A stretch of DNA of 35,483 nucleotides from Selenomonadaceae bacterium (lineage in GTDB: Bacteria; Bacillota; Negativicutes; Selenomonadales; Selenomonadaceae). The stretch covers positions 1 through 35,483 of the forward strand of contig JAFSOQ010000095.1 of assembly GCA_017446845.1 (NCBI GenBank). The letters are read 5' to 3'. Below are positions 1 through 8,414 of the stretch, in pieces. The notes under the pieces are model-generated. The model saw only the letters and a program-made list of their open reading frames with translations. It ran no database searches and was not told the DNA's origin. Positions within the stretch are counted from its first letter, which is position 1. Each line of letters starts with the position of its first letter. Both the position numbers and the translations under genes were made by a program.

Positions 1-2
1 TG

Positions 3-689
3 AGTATGATGTTAATTTTTTTGCTGACGGTGATTTTACGCGGAAGCACTCGCCCGACTGATGCTTGCGTTTCTGTGGCGGGGATAATTTACATAGGATT
101 GCCTTTCGCGCATTTGATTTTCCTGCGATTTTTGACAGATGAACCTCAACCGGGCGAAACTGTGACGACTGTCCAAGAAATCGCTACAAATAACGCGACT
201 ATCCTCGATAAGTTTGACATAGGAAAAATTTTGGACTTCTTGCCGTCACTCGACCTTAGCTTAAATATAAACGTCGACGCGGGTTGCGCACTTGTCTGGG
301 TTTTATTCGCGTGCACTTGGGCGAGTGATACTTTTGCTTACTTTGTCGGCTCGACGATTGGCTCCCATAAGCTTGCCTCGTCGATAAGCCCCAACAAAAC
401 CGTTGAAGGATTTCTCGGCTCGATTGTCGGAACGATTTTGACGGCGGTTATCGTCGGCACGATTATTTTCGGGTTGCCGCTCGTCAAAATGGCAATCGCG
501 GGATTTATCTTGGCATTGGCGGCGACGCTCGGCGATTTGGTTGAGTCGGTCTTGAAACGTTTCGCAAATGTCAAAGATTCGGGAATTTTCCTTCCCGGAC
601 ACGGCGGCGCACTCGACAGATTCGACAGCATACTTTACACCGCGCCCACGTTCTATTATTTTGTAATCCTGGCAGGTATCGCGTTATGA
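3..689 (+). CDS. cdsA: Phosphatidate cytidylyltransferase (CDP-diglyceride synthase), 5' end outside window
   Basis: CdsA makes CDP-diacylglycerol from phosphatidic acid and CTP at the cytoplasmic membrane, the branch point of phospholipid synthesis. The reading frame is open to the left edge, so the N-terminal membrane helices are missing (the family is usually about 260-280 residues; about 229 are visible). The C-terminal signature is intact: a KRFANVKDSG segment followed by GHGGALDRFD, with the conserved Asp and His residues, and an earlier ASDTFAYFVG and PNKTVEGFLG stretch typical of the family. Hydrophobic helices surround them. The stop codon overlaps the dxr start as ATGA, so the two genes are translationally coupled. 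Upstream uppS/frr would be expected in this phylum but lie outside. The assignment is secure. Confidence 0.96.
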   Translation, partial: SMMLIFLLTVILRGSTRPTDACVSVAGIIYIGLPFAHLIFLRFLTDEPQPGETVTTVQEIATNNATILDKFDIGKILDFLPSLDLSLNINVDAGCALVWVLFACTWASDTFAYFVGSTIGSHKLASSISPNKTVEGFLGSIVGTILTAVIVGTIIFGLPLVKMAIAGFILALAATLGDLVESVLKRFANVKDSGIFLPGHGGALDRFDSILYTAPTFYYFVILAGIAL

Positions 690-1840
690 AAAAAATAGCA
701 ATACTCGGCTCGACAGGCTCAATCGGCACGCAAGCTTTGGACGTCGTGCGAAATTTGCCCGAAGAATTTTCCGTGGAAGTTTTGGCGGCAAATTCCAACG
801 TCGAACTTTTTGCGCGGCAAGTCGAAGAGTTTCGCCCGAAATTGGCAGTTTTGGCTGACGAGGCGGCTTATAAAAAATTGTCCGCGAAAAAAGTTCAAGG
901 CGTCGAATTGGCGGGCGGTCGTCAAGCTTTTATCGACGCGGCGGACTTCGACGGCGTGGAAATTGTTTTGACTTCGATGAGCGGCTTTGCGGGCTTGGAA
1001 CCGACGATTAAAGCGATAAACGGCGGAAAAAATATTGCGCTCGCCAACAAAGAAACTTTGGTTGTTGCGGGCGAACTCGTCACGAAACTTGCCAAAACTC
1101 GCGGCGTAAAAATTTTGCCCGTCGATTCGGAACACGGAGCTTTTTTCCAATGCTTGCAAGGTGAAGATTCGCGGACGATTGAAAAACTTTTGCTCACGGC
1201 GTCGGGCGGTCCCTTCAGAGGAAAAACTCGCGACGAACTTTTAAACGCCACGGTTAAAGAAGTTCTCGCGCACCCGACTTGGAATATGGGTAAAAAAATT
1301 ACTGTCGATTCCGCGTCGCTCGTCAACAAAGGGCTTGAGGTTATCGAGGCAAAATTTCTTTACGGCGTCGACTACAATCAAATTCAAGTCGTCGTTCACC
1401 CGCAGAGTATTATTCATTCCATGATTGAGTTTTGTGACAGCTCGATTATCGCGCAATTAGCCGCGCCCGATATGCGGTTGCCGATTCAATACGCGCTGAC
1501 TTATCCGCGCAGATTGCCTTCGACCGTCAAGAAATTAGACTTTTGGGAAATAAATTCGCTGACTTTTGAAAAGCCCGACGTTGAAACTTTTCGCGGATTG
1601 AAATTTGCATACGAGGCTGGAAAAATCGGCGGAACTTTGCCTTGCACATTCAACGCGGCGAATGAAATTGCGGTCAATGCATTTCTGCGCGGGCAGATAA
1701 AATTTTTACAGATTTACGACGTGATTGAACAAGCCATGAACCGTCGCCCGATTAAACAAAATCCGACGCTTGAAGATTTATTGGCGGAAGATACGGCGAC
1801 GCGCACCTTGGCGGAAGATTTTATATCAAGGTTTATTTAA
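686..1840 (+). CDS. dxr: 1-deoxy-D-xylulose 5-phosphate reductoisomerase
   Basis: Dxr converts 1-deoxy-D-xylulose 5-phosphate to 2-C-methyl-D-erythritol 4-phosphate with NADPH, the committed step of the MEP isoprenoid pathway. The 384-residue protein has the NADPH-binding GSTGSIGTQAL motif near residue 8, then LANKETLVVAG, the metal/substrate segment VDSEHGAFFQ, the flexible-loop region around HPTWNMGKKITVDSASL, and the C-terminal HPQSIIHSM and PDMRLPIQYALTYP blocks. Length and motifs are full. It starts inside the cdsA stop (4-nt overlap). In many Firmicutes rseP follows dxr; here a GH25-fold gene follows instead, 12 bp downstream, so the usual cluster is interrupted. Confidence 0.98.
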   Translation: MKKIAILGSTGSIGTQALDVVRNLPEEFSVEVLAANSNVELFARQVEEFRPKLAVLADEAAYKKLSAKKVQGVELAGGRQAFIDAADFDGVEIVLTSMSGFAGLEPTIKAINGGKNIALANKETLVVAGELVTKLAKTRGVKILPVDSEHGAFFQCLQGEDSRTIEKLLLTASGGPFRGKTRDELLNATVKEVLAHPTWNMGKKITVDSASLVNKGLEVIEAKFLYGVDYNQIQVVVHPQSIIHSMIEFCDSSIIAQLAAPDMRLPIQYALTYPRRLPSTVKKLDFWEINSLTFEKPDVETFRGLKFAYEAGKIGGTLPCTFNAANEIAVNAFLRGQIKFLQIYDVIEQAMNRRPIKQNPTLEDLLAEDTATRTLAEDFISRFI

Positions 1841-1852
1841 GGAGGTTTTAAT

Positions 1853-2725
1853 ATGCGCGGAGTAGATGTTTCTATTTTTAACGAGAATGTCGATTGGCGG
1901 GCGTTGAAGGCGGCGGGCATTGATTTTGCAATTTGCCGCACGGGCTACGGAAAATCGGGTTTCGACGAAAATTTTCAGCACAATGTCGAAGAGGCTCACA
2001 AAGCGGGACTCATCTGCGGAGCTTATCACTATTCCTACGCGCTCACGCCGAGTGACGCCGCTGCCGAAGCTGCTTTCTGCAAAGGAATTATCGAACGCGC
2101 CGGAATTTTGTTGGAACTTCCCGTTTGGTTTTCTATGTCCGACGCCGACGAGTATAAAAAGCGTCACTTCTTTGAATTCACGCGCGCGCACGTAACGAAC
2201 ATTTGCAAAGCGTTCCTCGACAACATTAAGCCGCTCAATTGCGGAGTGTTCGCGAATCTTTCTTGGTTGGAAGAATATATCGATTGGCAGTCGCTGGGCT
2301 GTGAAATTTGGTCGGCGCAATGGAATACGGAAGATAATTTCAAAGGTCGCATGTGGCAATATACAAACGCGCTGACAATCGGCGGACAAACTTTCAACGG
2401 AAATATTTTGTACGAGGCAGGCGAACAGGCAGTTTTGGGACAGTCGACGACGACTCAAGCTCAAGCGCAACCTGCCGCACCGCAATCAACTTCAAGCTTG
2501 ATTCAAAATATTTTGGCAGCGCATTCAAAAGACGAGGCTCCCGCCGCCGCACCTGCTCAACCTGCAACGCCCAAACCGCAAGCCGCCAATTCTCCTTCCG
2601 CTCAAATCAACAGCATTTTATCGAACTTAAAGCCGAAAGCAGACGCGACTAAGGCTGCTGACGCTCAACCGTCCGCTGATGATAAAATTCGCAACATTTT
2701 GGCTAACGCACGGAATAAAAAATAA
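1853..2725 (+). CDS. GH25-fold (lysozyme-like) protein, probably catalytically inactive, with Ala/Pro/Gln-rich tail
   Basis: Residues 1-190 read as a glycoside hydrolase 25 barrel: GVDVSIFNENVDW at the start, AGIDFAICRTGYG, AGLICGAYHYSYA, LPVWF, and a final MWQYTNALTIGG strand. GH25 enzymes cut the N-acetylmuramic acid to N-acetylglucosamine bond of peptidoglycan using an Asp-x-Glu pair after the PVWF-type strand plus further Asp residues. Here that pair is Ser94-Met-Ser96, and the late Asp is replaced by Asn182; only Asp5 of the usual acids is obvious. I infer a pseudo-enzyme, perhaps a glycan-binding protein. No signal peptide is visible. Residues 195-290 are low-complexity and carry three spaced motifs of the form I-x-x-I-L (near residues 217, 251 and 279). 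A strong GGAGG site lies 7 nt before the start, immediately after the dxr stop. Confidence 0.85.
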   Translation: MRGVDVSIFNENVDWRALKAAGIDFAICRTGYGKSGFDENFQHNVEEAHKAGLICGAYHYSYALTPSDAAAEAAFCKGIIERAGILLELPVWFSMSDADEYKKRHFFEFTRAHVTNICKAFLDNIKPLNCGVFANLSWLEEYIDWQSLGCEIWSAQWNTEDNFKGRMWQYTNALTIGGQTFNGNILYEAGEQAVLGQSTTTQAQAQPAAPQSTSSLIQNILAAHSKDEAPAAAPAQPATPKPQAANSPSAQINSILSNLKPKADATKAADAQPSADDKIRNILANARNKK

Positions 2726-2772
2726 TCTCCGATAAGTTTAAAAAAGCCATTTACTCTGGTTAATTTTATTGG

Positions 2773-2801
2773 TTGACAGAAAAATTTTGAGTGACTATAA
2801 T
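2773..2801 (+). promoter_or_regulatory. Sigma-70 type promoter of the cold-shock gene
   Basis: TTGACA at 2773-2778 and TATAAT at 2796-2801, separated by exactly 17 bp, match the housekeeping consensus at every position. Transcription would start near 2808, giving a leader of about 38 nt with GGAGGT at 2831-2836. The leader is much shorter than the long structured leaders of enteric cspA. Confidence 0.9.
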
Positions 2802-2845
2802 TAGGCAGCTTTTGCACGAAGAAACTTATTGGAGGTATTTTAATC

Positions 2846-3046
2846 ATGGCAGTTGGTAAGGTAAAGTGGTTTAGCGCAGAAAAAGGTTACGGATTCATTG
2901 CTCGCGAAGAGGGCGACGATGTTTTCGTTCATTTCTCGGCCATCCAAAGCGACGGCTACAAAACTCTCGATGAAGGTCAGGAAGTTTCGTTCGATATTAT
3001 CGAGGGCGAACGCGGTCCGCAGGCAGCCAACGTTAAAAAACTCTAA
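2846..3046 (+). CDS. csp: Cold-shock domain protein (CspA family)
   Basis: A 66-residue single cold-shock domain. It contains the RNP1 motif KGYGFI and the RNP2 motif VFVHFSAI, and the usual opening [13 protein letters not shown]. Such proteins bind single-stranded RNA and DNA and melt secondary structure as RNA chaperones in the cytoplasm. The full family length is present. GGAGGT lies 9 nt before the ATG. A consensus promoter upstream and a hairpin terminator downstream show that it is a monocistronic, probably highly expressed gene. Confidence 0.97.
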   Translation: MAVGKVKWFSAEKGYGFIAREEGDDVFVHFSAIQSDGYKTLDEGQEVSFDIIEGERGPQAANVKKL

Positions 3047-3074
3047 GCGTTAAACTGCGAACATCTTATCTGTT

Positions 3075-3122
3075 AATGACTTGTTTCCGAGGAGCGTTAT
3101 GTCGGAAGCAAGTCATTTTCGT
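3075..3122 (+). terminator. Long hairpin after the cold-shock gene, probable terminator
   Basis: A 16-bp inverted repeat (3075-3090 with 3102-3117) with one G-U wobble position and an 11-nt loop, followed by a T-rich tail. It lies about 30 nt after the csp stop. The tail is interrupted by CG, so termination strength is uncertain; it could also protect the 3' end. Confidence 0.7.
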
Positions 3123-3210
3123 TTTGATTCGTCCTCTATTTTCAAATTTCGCTCATTGCTTATCTTTGATTTATTCAACGGATTTCGATTCCTAAATACT
3201 TGTTCCTAAA

Positions 3211-3250
3211 AAAATTCTCGCCACTCAGAAAAGTGACGAGGATTTTTTTT
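3211..3250. terminator. Bidirectional terminator between convergent csp and rodZ
   Basis: A 9-bp stem (3217-3225 with 3232-3240, one wobble) and a 6-nt loop, with eight T after the right arm and a run of A before the left arm. It can therefore end transcripts from both sides. It sits just beyond the rodZ stop. The stretch 3118-3210 between the two hairpins holds nothing recognisable. Confidence 0.8.
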
Positions 3251-3263
3251 ATCCGTAAAAATT

Positions 3264-4076
3264 TTATTGACGATTAAAAGTTTTGTCGACGACATCACCG
3301 ACTGCGCCTTGAACACCGAGACTTTTGCCGTCTTGGAAAAATTCAACCGCGCCCGCATTGCCCAGGCGGAAGGTTATATTTTCTTTGCCTTCCCAAGAAA
3401 TAGTTTGTCCGCCTTCGACGACGCCTTCTTGGACAACTGCGCCGTCAACCGTGACAAGTGCCCAGCAACGGTCATTGAAACGCGCTTGAATTTCTACTTT
3501 GTCGCTCGGTTGTTTAGGCTGAGGTTCGGGATTGGCACTGGCGACAGGCGTCGGGTCAGTTTTAGGAGCCGGCTCGGTTGCAACAGGTTGAGTTTGTTCC
3601 GTCGGCGGATTGACTTTTGCAACATCGCCCTCCGAACCCGAAAGCCACGACCATAAGCCGCCCGCCACTGCCGCGATTAAAACGACTGCCGCCACGATTA
3701 ACTTACTCGACGAGCCGCGCCCTTCGTCGTGAATAGAATAGCCGATAGATTTTTTTTCGGGCTTAACGGGCTTGACCTCAACTTTTTTTTCGGGAACGGT
3801 TTCTTCCGCGACGGGTGCCGCATTAGCCGCTTCAGCCTCCGCAGAAAGTTCCGCCATATCGGTTGCGAATTCTTTGGCTACCGCGTCGACGTCCATTTCC
3901 AAAAACTTCGCGTAGTTTTTAATGAAACCCTTCGTGTAAATCGCTCCCGGCAGTTTATCGTATTCGCCGTTCTCGATGGCCTCTATGTAAAGAGCGCGGA
4001 TGCTTGTGCCCTGTTCAATGTCGCTGATGGATAAATTTTGTCGCTCGCGTTCCTGCCGCAGCGTGTAACCTACCAT
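3264..4076 (-). CDS. rodZ: RodZ-like cytoskeletal/morphology protein (HTH, one membrane helix, DUF4115-type C-terminus)
   Basis: RodZ links the MreB cytoskeleton to the membrane-bound elongation machinery and keeps rods in shape. The N-terminal 65 residues form the Xre-type HTH of the family (GYTLRQERERQNLSISDI onward, with YIEAIENGEYDKLPG and YTKGFIKNYAKFL). A Glu/Pro/Lys linker follows, then one membrane helix near residues 125-146 (SKLIVAAVVLIAAVAGG) and a C-terminal beta-rich domain from about residue 192 (VEIQARFNDRCWALVTVDG). A longer start at 4085 would place AGGAG directly against the ATG. The ATG at 4076 has the same AGGAG 9 nt upstream and also fits the predicted transcription start near 4094, so I chose it (270 residues). 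It is apparently monocistronic, with its own promoter after mtaD. Confidence 0.9.
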   Translation of the reverse strand: MVGYTLRQERERQNLSISDIEQGTSIRALYIEAIENGEYDKLPGAIYTKGFIKNYAKFLEMDVDAVAKEFATDMAELSAEAEAANAAPVAEETVPEKKVEVKPVKPEKKSIGYSIHDEGRGSSSKLIVAAVVLIAAVAGGLWSWLSGSEGDVAKVNPPTEQTQPVATEPAPKTDPTPVASANPEPQPKQPSDKVEIQARFNDRCWALVTVDGAVVQEGVVEGGQTISWEGKENITFRLGNAGAVEFFQDGKSLGVQGAVGDVVDKTFNRQ

Positions 4077-4100
4077 TTTCAACATCTCCTTTCAAGGCGC

Positions 4101-4129
4101 ATTATAAACGACTGATTTTAAAAATACAA
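4101..4129 (-). promoter_or_regulatory. Promoter for rodZ
   Basis: On the minus strand TTGTAT (4129-4124) and a perfect TATAAT (4106-4101) are 17 bp apart. The expected start near 4094 leaves a leader of only about 18 nt, which supports the downstream ATG of rodZ. Confidence 0.75.
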
Positions 4130-4133
4130 GAGT

Positions 4134-5414
4134 TTAATTTTCCGTCAAGCGTTTTACACAAGAATTAAATTCCGACAAAATTTTTTCCTCGTCCAAAGTT
4201 TTCAGCTCGCGACCTTGCATTAAAATTTTCCCGTCGACGATAACCGTATCGACCGCCGAAGAATTTGCCGAGTAAGCCAAAAGAGACGCGGGATTATAAT
4301 TCGGTTGCCACTCGACGCCGCTCATATCCCAAAGCACAATGTCCGCCTTGCAGCCTTCTTCAAGCCGCCCGACGTTTTGCAAGCCCAGAGCTTTTGCGCC
4401 GTTCTCCGTTGCCATTTGAATCGACTGCGCAGCGGGAACTGCAAGAGGATTAAGCGTGTCGACTTTCGCAAGCAGAGCCGCCAGCCGAATTTCTTCAAGC
4501 ATGTCAAGATTATTGTTGCTCGCCGCGCCGTCGGTGCCGAGTGCAACCGTCACACCTTCCGCCAAAAGTTTTGTCACGGGAGCAATTCCGCTCGCAAGTT
4601 TCATGTTGGAGCCGGGATTGTGCGCCACGCGAACTTTTTTAGCTTTGATGATTTCAATTTCCTCGTCACTCAACCAAACGCAGTGAGCCGCCAGCATTCC
4701 CAAATCCAAAAGCCCTGTCTCGGCTACGACTTCAAACGGACGCTTGCCGTAATTTTTAATGCAGTCGTTAATTTCGGTTTGCGTCTCGTTCATGTGCATA
4801 TGAATTTCCGCGCCGAGTTTTTGAGCCTCCGCCGCAACTTTTTTAAGATAATCGGGCGAGCAAGTATAAATCGCGTGCGGTCCGAGCATAATTGTTATTC
4901 TGCCGTCCGCCGCGCCGTGAAAATTTTTATACAGTTCGACGTTTTCGGCAAGTCGTTCGCCGCTGTCGGCAAAACCGATAAGCCCGCGACTTAAACTGCC
5001 GCGCAAACCCGATTCGTCGACGACTTTGGCAACTTCGTCCATGCAAGGACCGTACATGTCGGCAAAAGCAGTCGTCCCGCTTTTAATCATCTCAACAGCC
5101 GCGAGTGCCGCGCCCCAGTAAAGGTCTTTAGGCGTCATTTTATCTTCGATTGGCCAAATATCTTTTTGGAGCCAATCCATTAACGCTTTGTCGTCGGAAT
5201 AACTGCGGAACAAAGTCATCGAAGCGTGCGTGTGGGCGTTGACAAGTCCGGGCGTCGCAAATTTATTTTTGCTGTCGATAATTTTTCCGTCCGTGACTTC
5301 GCCGCCGGTTATTTTTGAAATTTTATCGCCGCTGACGTGAATATTTGCCGTGACGACTTCGCCCGAGGGCTTGAGCATTTTCACGTCGCGTATCACAAAA
5401 TCTTTTTCTGTCAT
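4134..5414 (-). CDS. mtaD: 5-methylthioadenosine/S-adenosylhomocysteine deaminase
   Basis: An amidohydrolase-superfamily purine deaminase that releases ammonia from the adenine ring of S-adenosylhomocysteine, methylthioadenosine or related nucleosides. The 426-residue protein has the metal-binding HxH motif (VNAHTHASMTLFRS, His61 and His63), the substrate-clamping GTTAFADMY region, the IHMHMNET block (residues 204-211) with further metal-ligand or catalytic His/Glu, AAHCVWL, and the late metal Asp in ALGTDGAASNNN (Asp295). The length is typical. GGAGG lies upstream of the ATG. It follows the broken NTPase gene by 55 bp and lies in the same direction as ahcY, about 4.7 kb away, which supports a role in S-adenosylhomocysteine recycling. 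The exact substrate cannot be fixed from sequence. Confidence 0.93.
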   Translation of the reverse strand: MTEKDFVIRDVKMLKPSGEVVTANIHVSGDKISKITGGEVTDGKIIDSKNKFATPGLVNAHTHASMTLFRSYSDDKALMDWLQKDIWPIEDKMTPKDLYWGAALAAVEMIKSGTTAFADMYGPCMDEVAKVVDESGLRGSLSRGLIGFADSGERLAENVELYKNFHGAADGRITIMLGPHAIYTCSPDYLKKVAAEAQKLGAEIHMHMNETQTEINDCIKNYGKRPFEVVAETGLLDLGMLAAHCVWLSDEEIEIIKAKKVRVAHNPGSNMKLASGIAPVTKLLAEGVTVALGTDGAASNNNLDMLEEIRLAALLAKVDTLNPLAVPAAQSIQMATENGAKALGLQNVGRLEEGCKADIVLWDMSGVEWQPNYNPASLLAYSANSSAVDTVIVDGKILMQGRELKTLDEEKILSEFNSCVKRLTEN

Positions 5415-5440
5415 CTTTTTGCCTCCAAAATTTTCAATTC

Positions 5441-5468
5441 AGTTTAATGAAGCCGTAATTACCGTCAA
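5441..5468 (-). promoter_or_regulatory. Possible promoter for mtaD
   Basis: TTGACG (5468-5463) and TAAACT (5446-5441) on the minus strand are 16 bp apart, between the NTPase stop and mtaD. The -35 match is good and the -10 is moderate, so this is a tentative call. Confidence 0.4.
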
Positions 5469-5469
5469 T

Positions 5470-7299
5470 TTAACCGTAGCGTTCTACCATGGCTGAGGCA
5501 ATGTAACTGCCAAGCTCTTGAGCTTTATTTAGCAATGCCAAAGCTTTTTCGGAATTTTCCGGGACGCCGTCGCCTCTTACATACATGAAAGCGAGAAAAG
5601 CCATCGCTTCGGGATTATACAAGTCGGCGGCTTTGAGAAGAATATTGGCAAGTCTGTTGAAATATTTTCTGTCGAGTTTTTTATCAAGGTACATATCGCT
5701 CAAAATCCTCAAAGCATTTTCGTTGTCTGGTTTTGTCGTCAATACATCCACAAGTAAATCTGTTATCGCACAGAATTTTTTCGGAGAGTAGCCGTCATAA
5801 TACATATCGGAAAGTTTGTTCACGGCGTCGATATGATAAAACGAAGCGGCCTTCGTCAGCCAATCGAAAGCCTTGTCCAAATCTTGTTGCATTCCGATTC
5901 CTTCCAGGTATATCATGCCGAGATTATACATCGCACTTTCATTGCCCGCGTCGACGGCGCGATGTAAATATTTCAAAACCTTTTCTTTGTCGTCTGCAAG
6001 GTTCCATTTCAACGCGTTCATGTAAATTGAACCCAAACAGCAAAAGGCAATGTCGCTACCCGCCTCAGCCGCTTGTATAAAAAGTTTACATGCTTTTCGC
6101 AAATTCTCTTTCACGACGATTCCGTGATTATACATCATGCCGATAAGCGCGAGCGCGTTAGCGTTCCCCAGCGCGGCGGATCGCTTGAAGTAACTTAAAG
6201 CCTTTTGGAAATTTTGTTTTATGTCTTTGCCTATGACGAAGCCGTCAAAAAGTAATTCGCCGAAAAGGAAAAGCGTTTCCGCCTCGTGCTCCTTTGCAAT
6301 TGCATCAGTATCGTCGCCGAGTTTTTCAATGCGCACCATGAAATTTTTCAGACGGAGCAAATTTTTCCGTGCCGGCAAATATCCGTTATCGGCGGCGCAA
6401 CTGTACCACTCCAAAGCTTTCTGTTCATCGCGGGGAAGTTCAACGCCGAAATGATAGAGCCTCCCGAGATTGTGCATCGCATTCGTGTCGCCCAAATTTG
6501 CAGCCTCAGTGAAAAGCTCAAGTGCTTTATCGACATCTTTCTCGACGCCCTCACCGACAAGGTACATCTTCGCCAATTCATCCATTGCGCCCAAATGACC
6601 GAGTTCCGCCGCCTTTGAAAACCACTTCGCCGCCTCGACGGGTTTTTTTCCGACAGTGAATCCGCCAATTTTTCCGTCGTGATAAGCCATGCCTAAAATA
6701 TTCATTGCCTTGACATTGCCCGCGTTCGCCGCCTCGTGCAAAAGTTTTATGCCGTCACGTTGGCGGTTGGAAGTGTCGATTTCGTAAATCAAATCCATGG
6801 CGCGCTCATAAAGTTCGTCGTCGGCGTCCGAAGCGTTGCGATAGAAAATTTTTTCTTTGGCGGGCGCGGAGTGGAGCAAATGACTTTTATTAAGTTCGGC
6901 GGTGTTCACGGTGCCGCGCAATTGCTTTGCCGTCGTCAAGTCGCTCGTCTTCTCGTAAGCAGTGGCGAGGCTGTTCTTGATGCTCGAATAAAGATTCGGA
7001 TTGATAAATTTGCCGGCTTGTCGTTCGGCATCGGCAATTTCAAGAGCCTTGCTGTAAAATTTTATCGACGCCGCATGATTCTCCAAGTCACGCTCGACGT
7101 TGGCTCGGCTGTGGTAAAGCGAAATTAAATATTCCGTCTCGAAAAGTTCGCCTTTGATTTTCATCGCCTCGATAAGCGCAATGCCTTCGTCGTAAAGCTC
7201 GACCGCCTTGTCGTAATCTTTCAACGCCCGATAAGCCTGTCCCATGTTCAAAAGCAAATCGTATTTCGCACCGTGAAGTTGAGCGTCCTCCTCGTCCAA
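5470..7299 (-). CDS. TPR/Sel1-repeat fragment (C-terminal part of the broken NTPase gene)
   Basis: 609 residues from a TTG at 7299 with no good ribosome site, so this is probably not an independent start. Residues 1-130 contain TPR pairs (GQAYRALKDYDKAVELYDEG and YHSRANVERDLENHAASIKF). From about residue 185 to the end run Sel1-like repeats, with units such as NVKAMNILGMAYHDGKIGG, LGAMDELAKMYLVGEGVEKD and NAMHNLGRLYHFG. Sel1 repeats form alpha-solenoids that bind proteins. The upstream frame ends ...KYFSEAKKF and this frame naturally continues it with KILDALDEEDAQLHG once one A is added to the run at 7311-7316. It is the best preserved part and stays open for 1.8 kb. Confidence 0.85.
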   Translation of the reverse strand: MDEEDAQLHGAKYDLLLNMGQAYRALKDYDKAVELYDEGIALIEAMKIKGELFETEYLISLYHSRANVERDLENHAASIKFYSKALEIADAERQAGKFINPNLYSSIKNSLATAYEKTSDLTTAKQLRGTVNTAELNKSHLLHSAPAKEKIFYRNASDADDELYERAMDLIYEIDTSNRQRDGIKLLHEAANAGNVKAMNILGMAYHDGKIGGFTVGKKPVEAAKWFSKAAELGHLGAMDELAKMYLVGEGVEKDVDKALELFTEAANLGDTNAMHNLGRLYHFGVELPRDEQKALEWYSCAADNGYLPARKNLLRLKNFMVRIEKLGDDTDAIAKEHEAETLFLFGELLFDGFVIGKDIKQNFQKALSYFKRSAALGNANALALIGMMYNHGIVVKENLRKACKLFIQAAEAGSDIAFCCLGSIYMNALKWNLADDKEKVLKYLHRAVDAGNESAMYNLGMIYLEGIGMQQDLDKAFDWLTKAASFYHIDAVNKLSDMYYDGYSPKKFCAITDLLVDVLTTKPDNENALRILSDMYLDKKLDRKYFNRLANILLKAADLYNPEAMAFLAFMYVRGDGVPENSEKALALLNKAQELGSYIASAMVERYG

Positions 7300-8414
7300 G
7301 GCGTCAAGAATTTTTTCGCCTCGGAAAAATATTTCAAAGCCTTTTCCGGCTCTTGACGCTTGTAAATGTTTCCGAAAGTTTTCAAGACGTTTACTCTGAG
7401 CGACAAAAGATAACTCGAAGTCGTGCCGCCGAAATATTTTTCCAACCTGTCAATCGATTCTTGCGCCCGATTCAAATTCTTCTCCGCTGCGTTGTAATTG
7501 GAAAGATTTTTATCTTTTACTGCCTGCTCAATCAGGTTTTTAATCACGGAAAGCTTATTTAAAATGTTGTCTTGATTTGATTGCGGGCTTTTTCCGGGCG
7601 TGAGTGTCGTGTCGATTCGTTTAAGGAATTCATTTGCCGGCGCGAAATAATTTTCGGCTTCGGCTCCGTGATTGGTCTTCGCCAACATTGTGCCCAACAT
7701 TGTCGCGAAGTCAAATTGCGTCGGCAAGTCAAAATTTTTTTCGCGAATAAGTTTGAAGATTATCTTAAGATTGTCGACCGTCTCGGAAATTTTCCCGCCG
7801 TAAGTTTTCGCGATTTCGGCAAGACTTTGCACGACGAAGACCGCCGCTTCCAGTTGCTTGAGAAATTTGTCCTCGGCGAACAGCGGCACAACATCACGAC
7901 ACAAAACTTTTAAAAGCTCCGTCGCGAAAAGATAATCCCGCTCGCTCTGATAAATAAGTTTCGGGACGACGGCTTTTGAAATCTTCACGAAAGTAAATCT
8001 TTGCGCGAAAGTTTTGCGGAAATTTTCTTCGGCGGAAAAAAGCCCCAGATACTTCAGCAGGAAAATTTTTTTGTCGTCGATTATTTTTTCGTCGTCGGTT
8101 GAGTCCGTCGTCTGCAAGTCGTTGTTCCAGGCGTCGTAAATTTTTTTGAAAAATTTTTCCTCGCCGCGCAGGAATTTGCGAACTTCGGGACGCGTGACGG
8201 AAATTAAAGTGCCGTCGACGCCGCGACTTATATTCAAAACAGGTTTCAGTTCGCCAAGGTAAGTCATGAGCTTGAAAGTAATGACTTCCTCGCCCGCAAG
8301 CCCCGACAATTCTTTGACGGTGACGGGCACGGGCAAGGCGGCAAGTATCGCGGCGAAATAAAAAATTTCACTGCTGTAACGTTCGCCGTAAAGCGTGCGC
8401 AAAATCTCGAACAA
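7248..8414 (-). CDS. Helical middle fragment of the broken NTPase gene
   Basis: 388 residues from a TTG at 8414, with an upstream continuation HDGN before it and no ribosome site, so the start is a frame break rather than a true start. The first 80 residues (ILRTLYGERYSSEIFYFAAILAALP and VTVKELSGLAG) resemble the winged-helix region that follows the NTPase core in STAND proteins. The rest is helical, with TPR-like segments toward the end (AAEKNLNRAQESIDRLEKYF, YKRQEPEKALKYFSEAKK). The last 15 or so residues after the A run are out of frame and overlap the next fragment. Confidence 0.75.
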   Translation of the reverse strand: MFEILRTLYGERYSSEIFYFAAILAALPVPVTVKELSGLAGEEVITFKLMTYLGELKPVLNISRGVDGTLISVTRPEVRKFLRGEEKFFKKIYDAWNNDLQTTDSTDDEKIIDDKKIFLLKYLGLFSAEENFRKTFAQRFTFVKISKAVVPKLIYQSERDYLFATELLKVLCRDVVPLFAEDKFLKQLEAAVFVVQSLAEIAKTYGGKISETVDNLKIIFKLIREKNFDLPTQFDFATMLGTMLAKTNHGAEAENYFAPANEFLKRIDTTLTPGKSPQSNQDNILNKLSVIKNLIEQAVKDKNLSNYNAAEKNLNRAQESIDRLEKYFGGTTSSYLLSLRVNVLKTFGNIYKRQEPEKALKYFSEAKKFLTPWTRRTLNFTVRNTICF

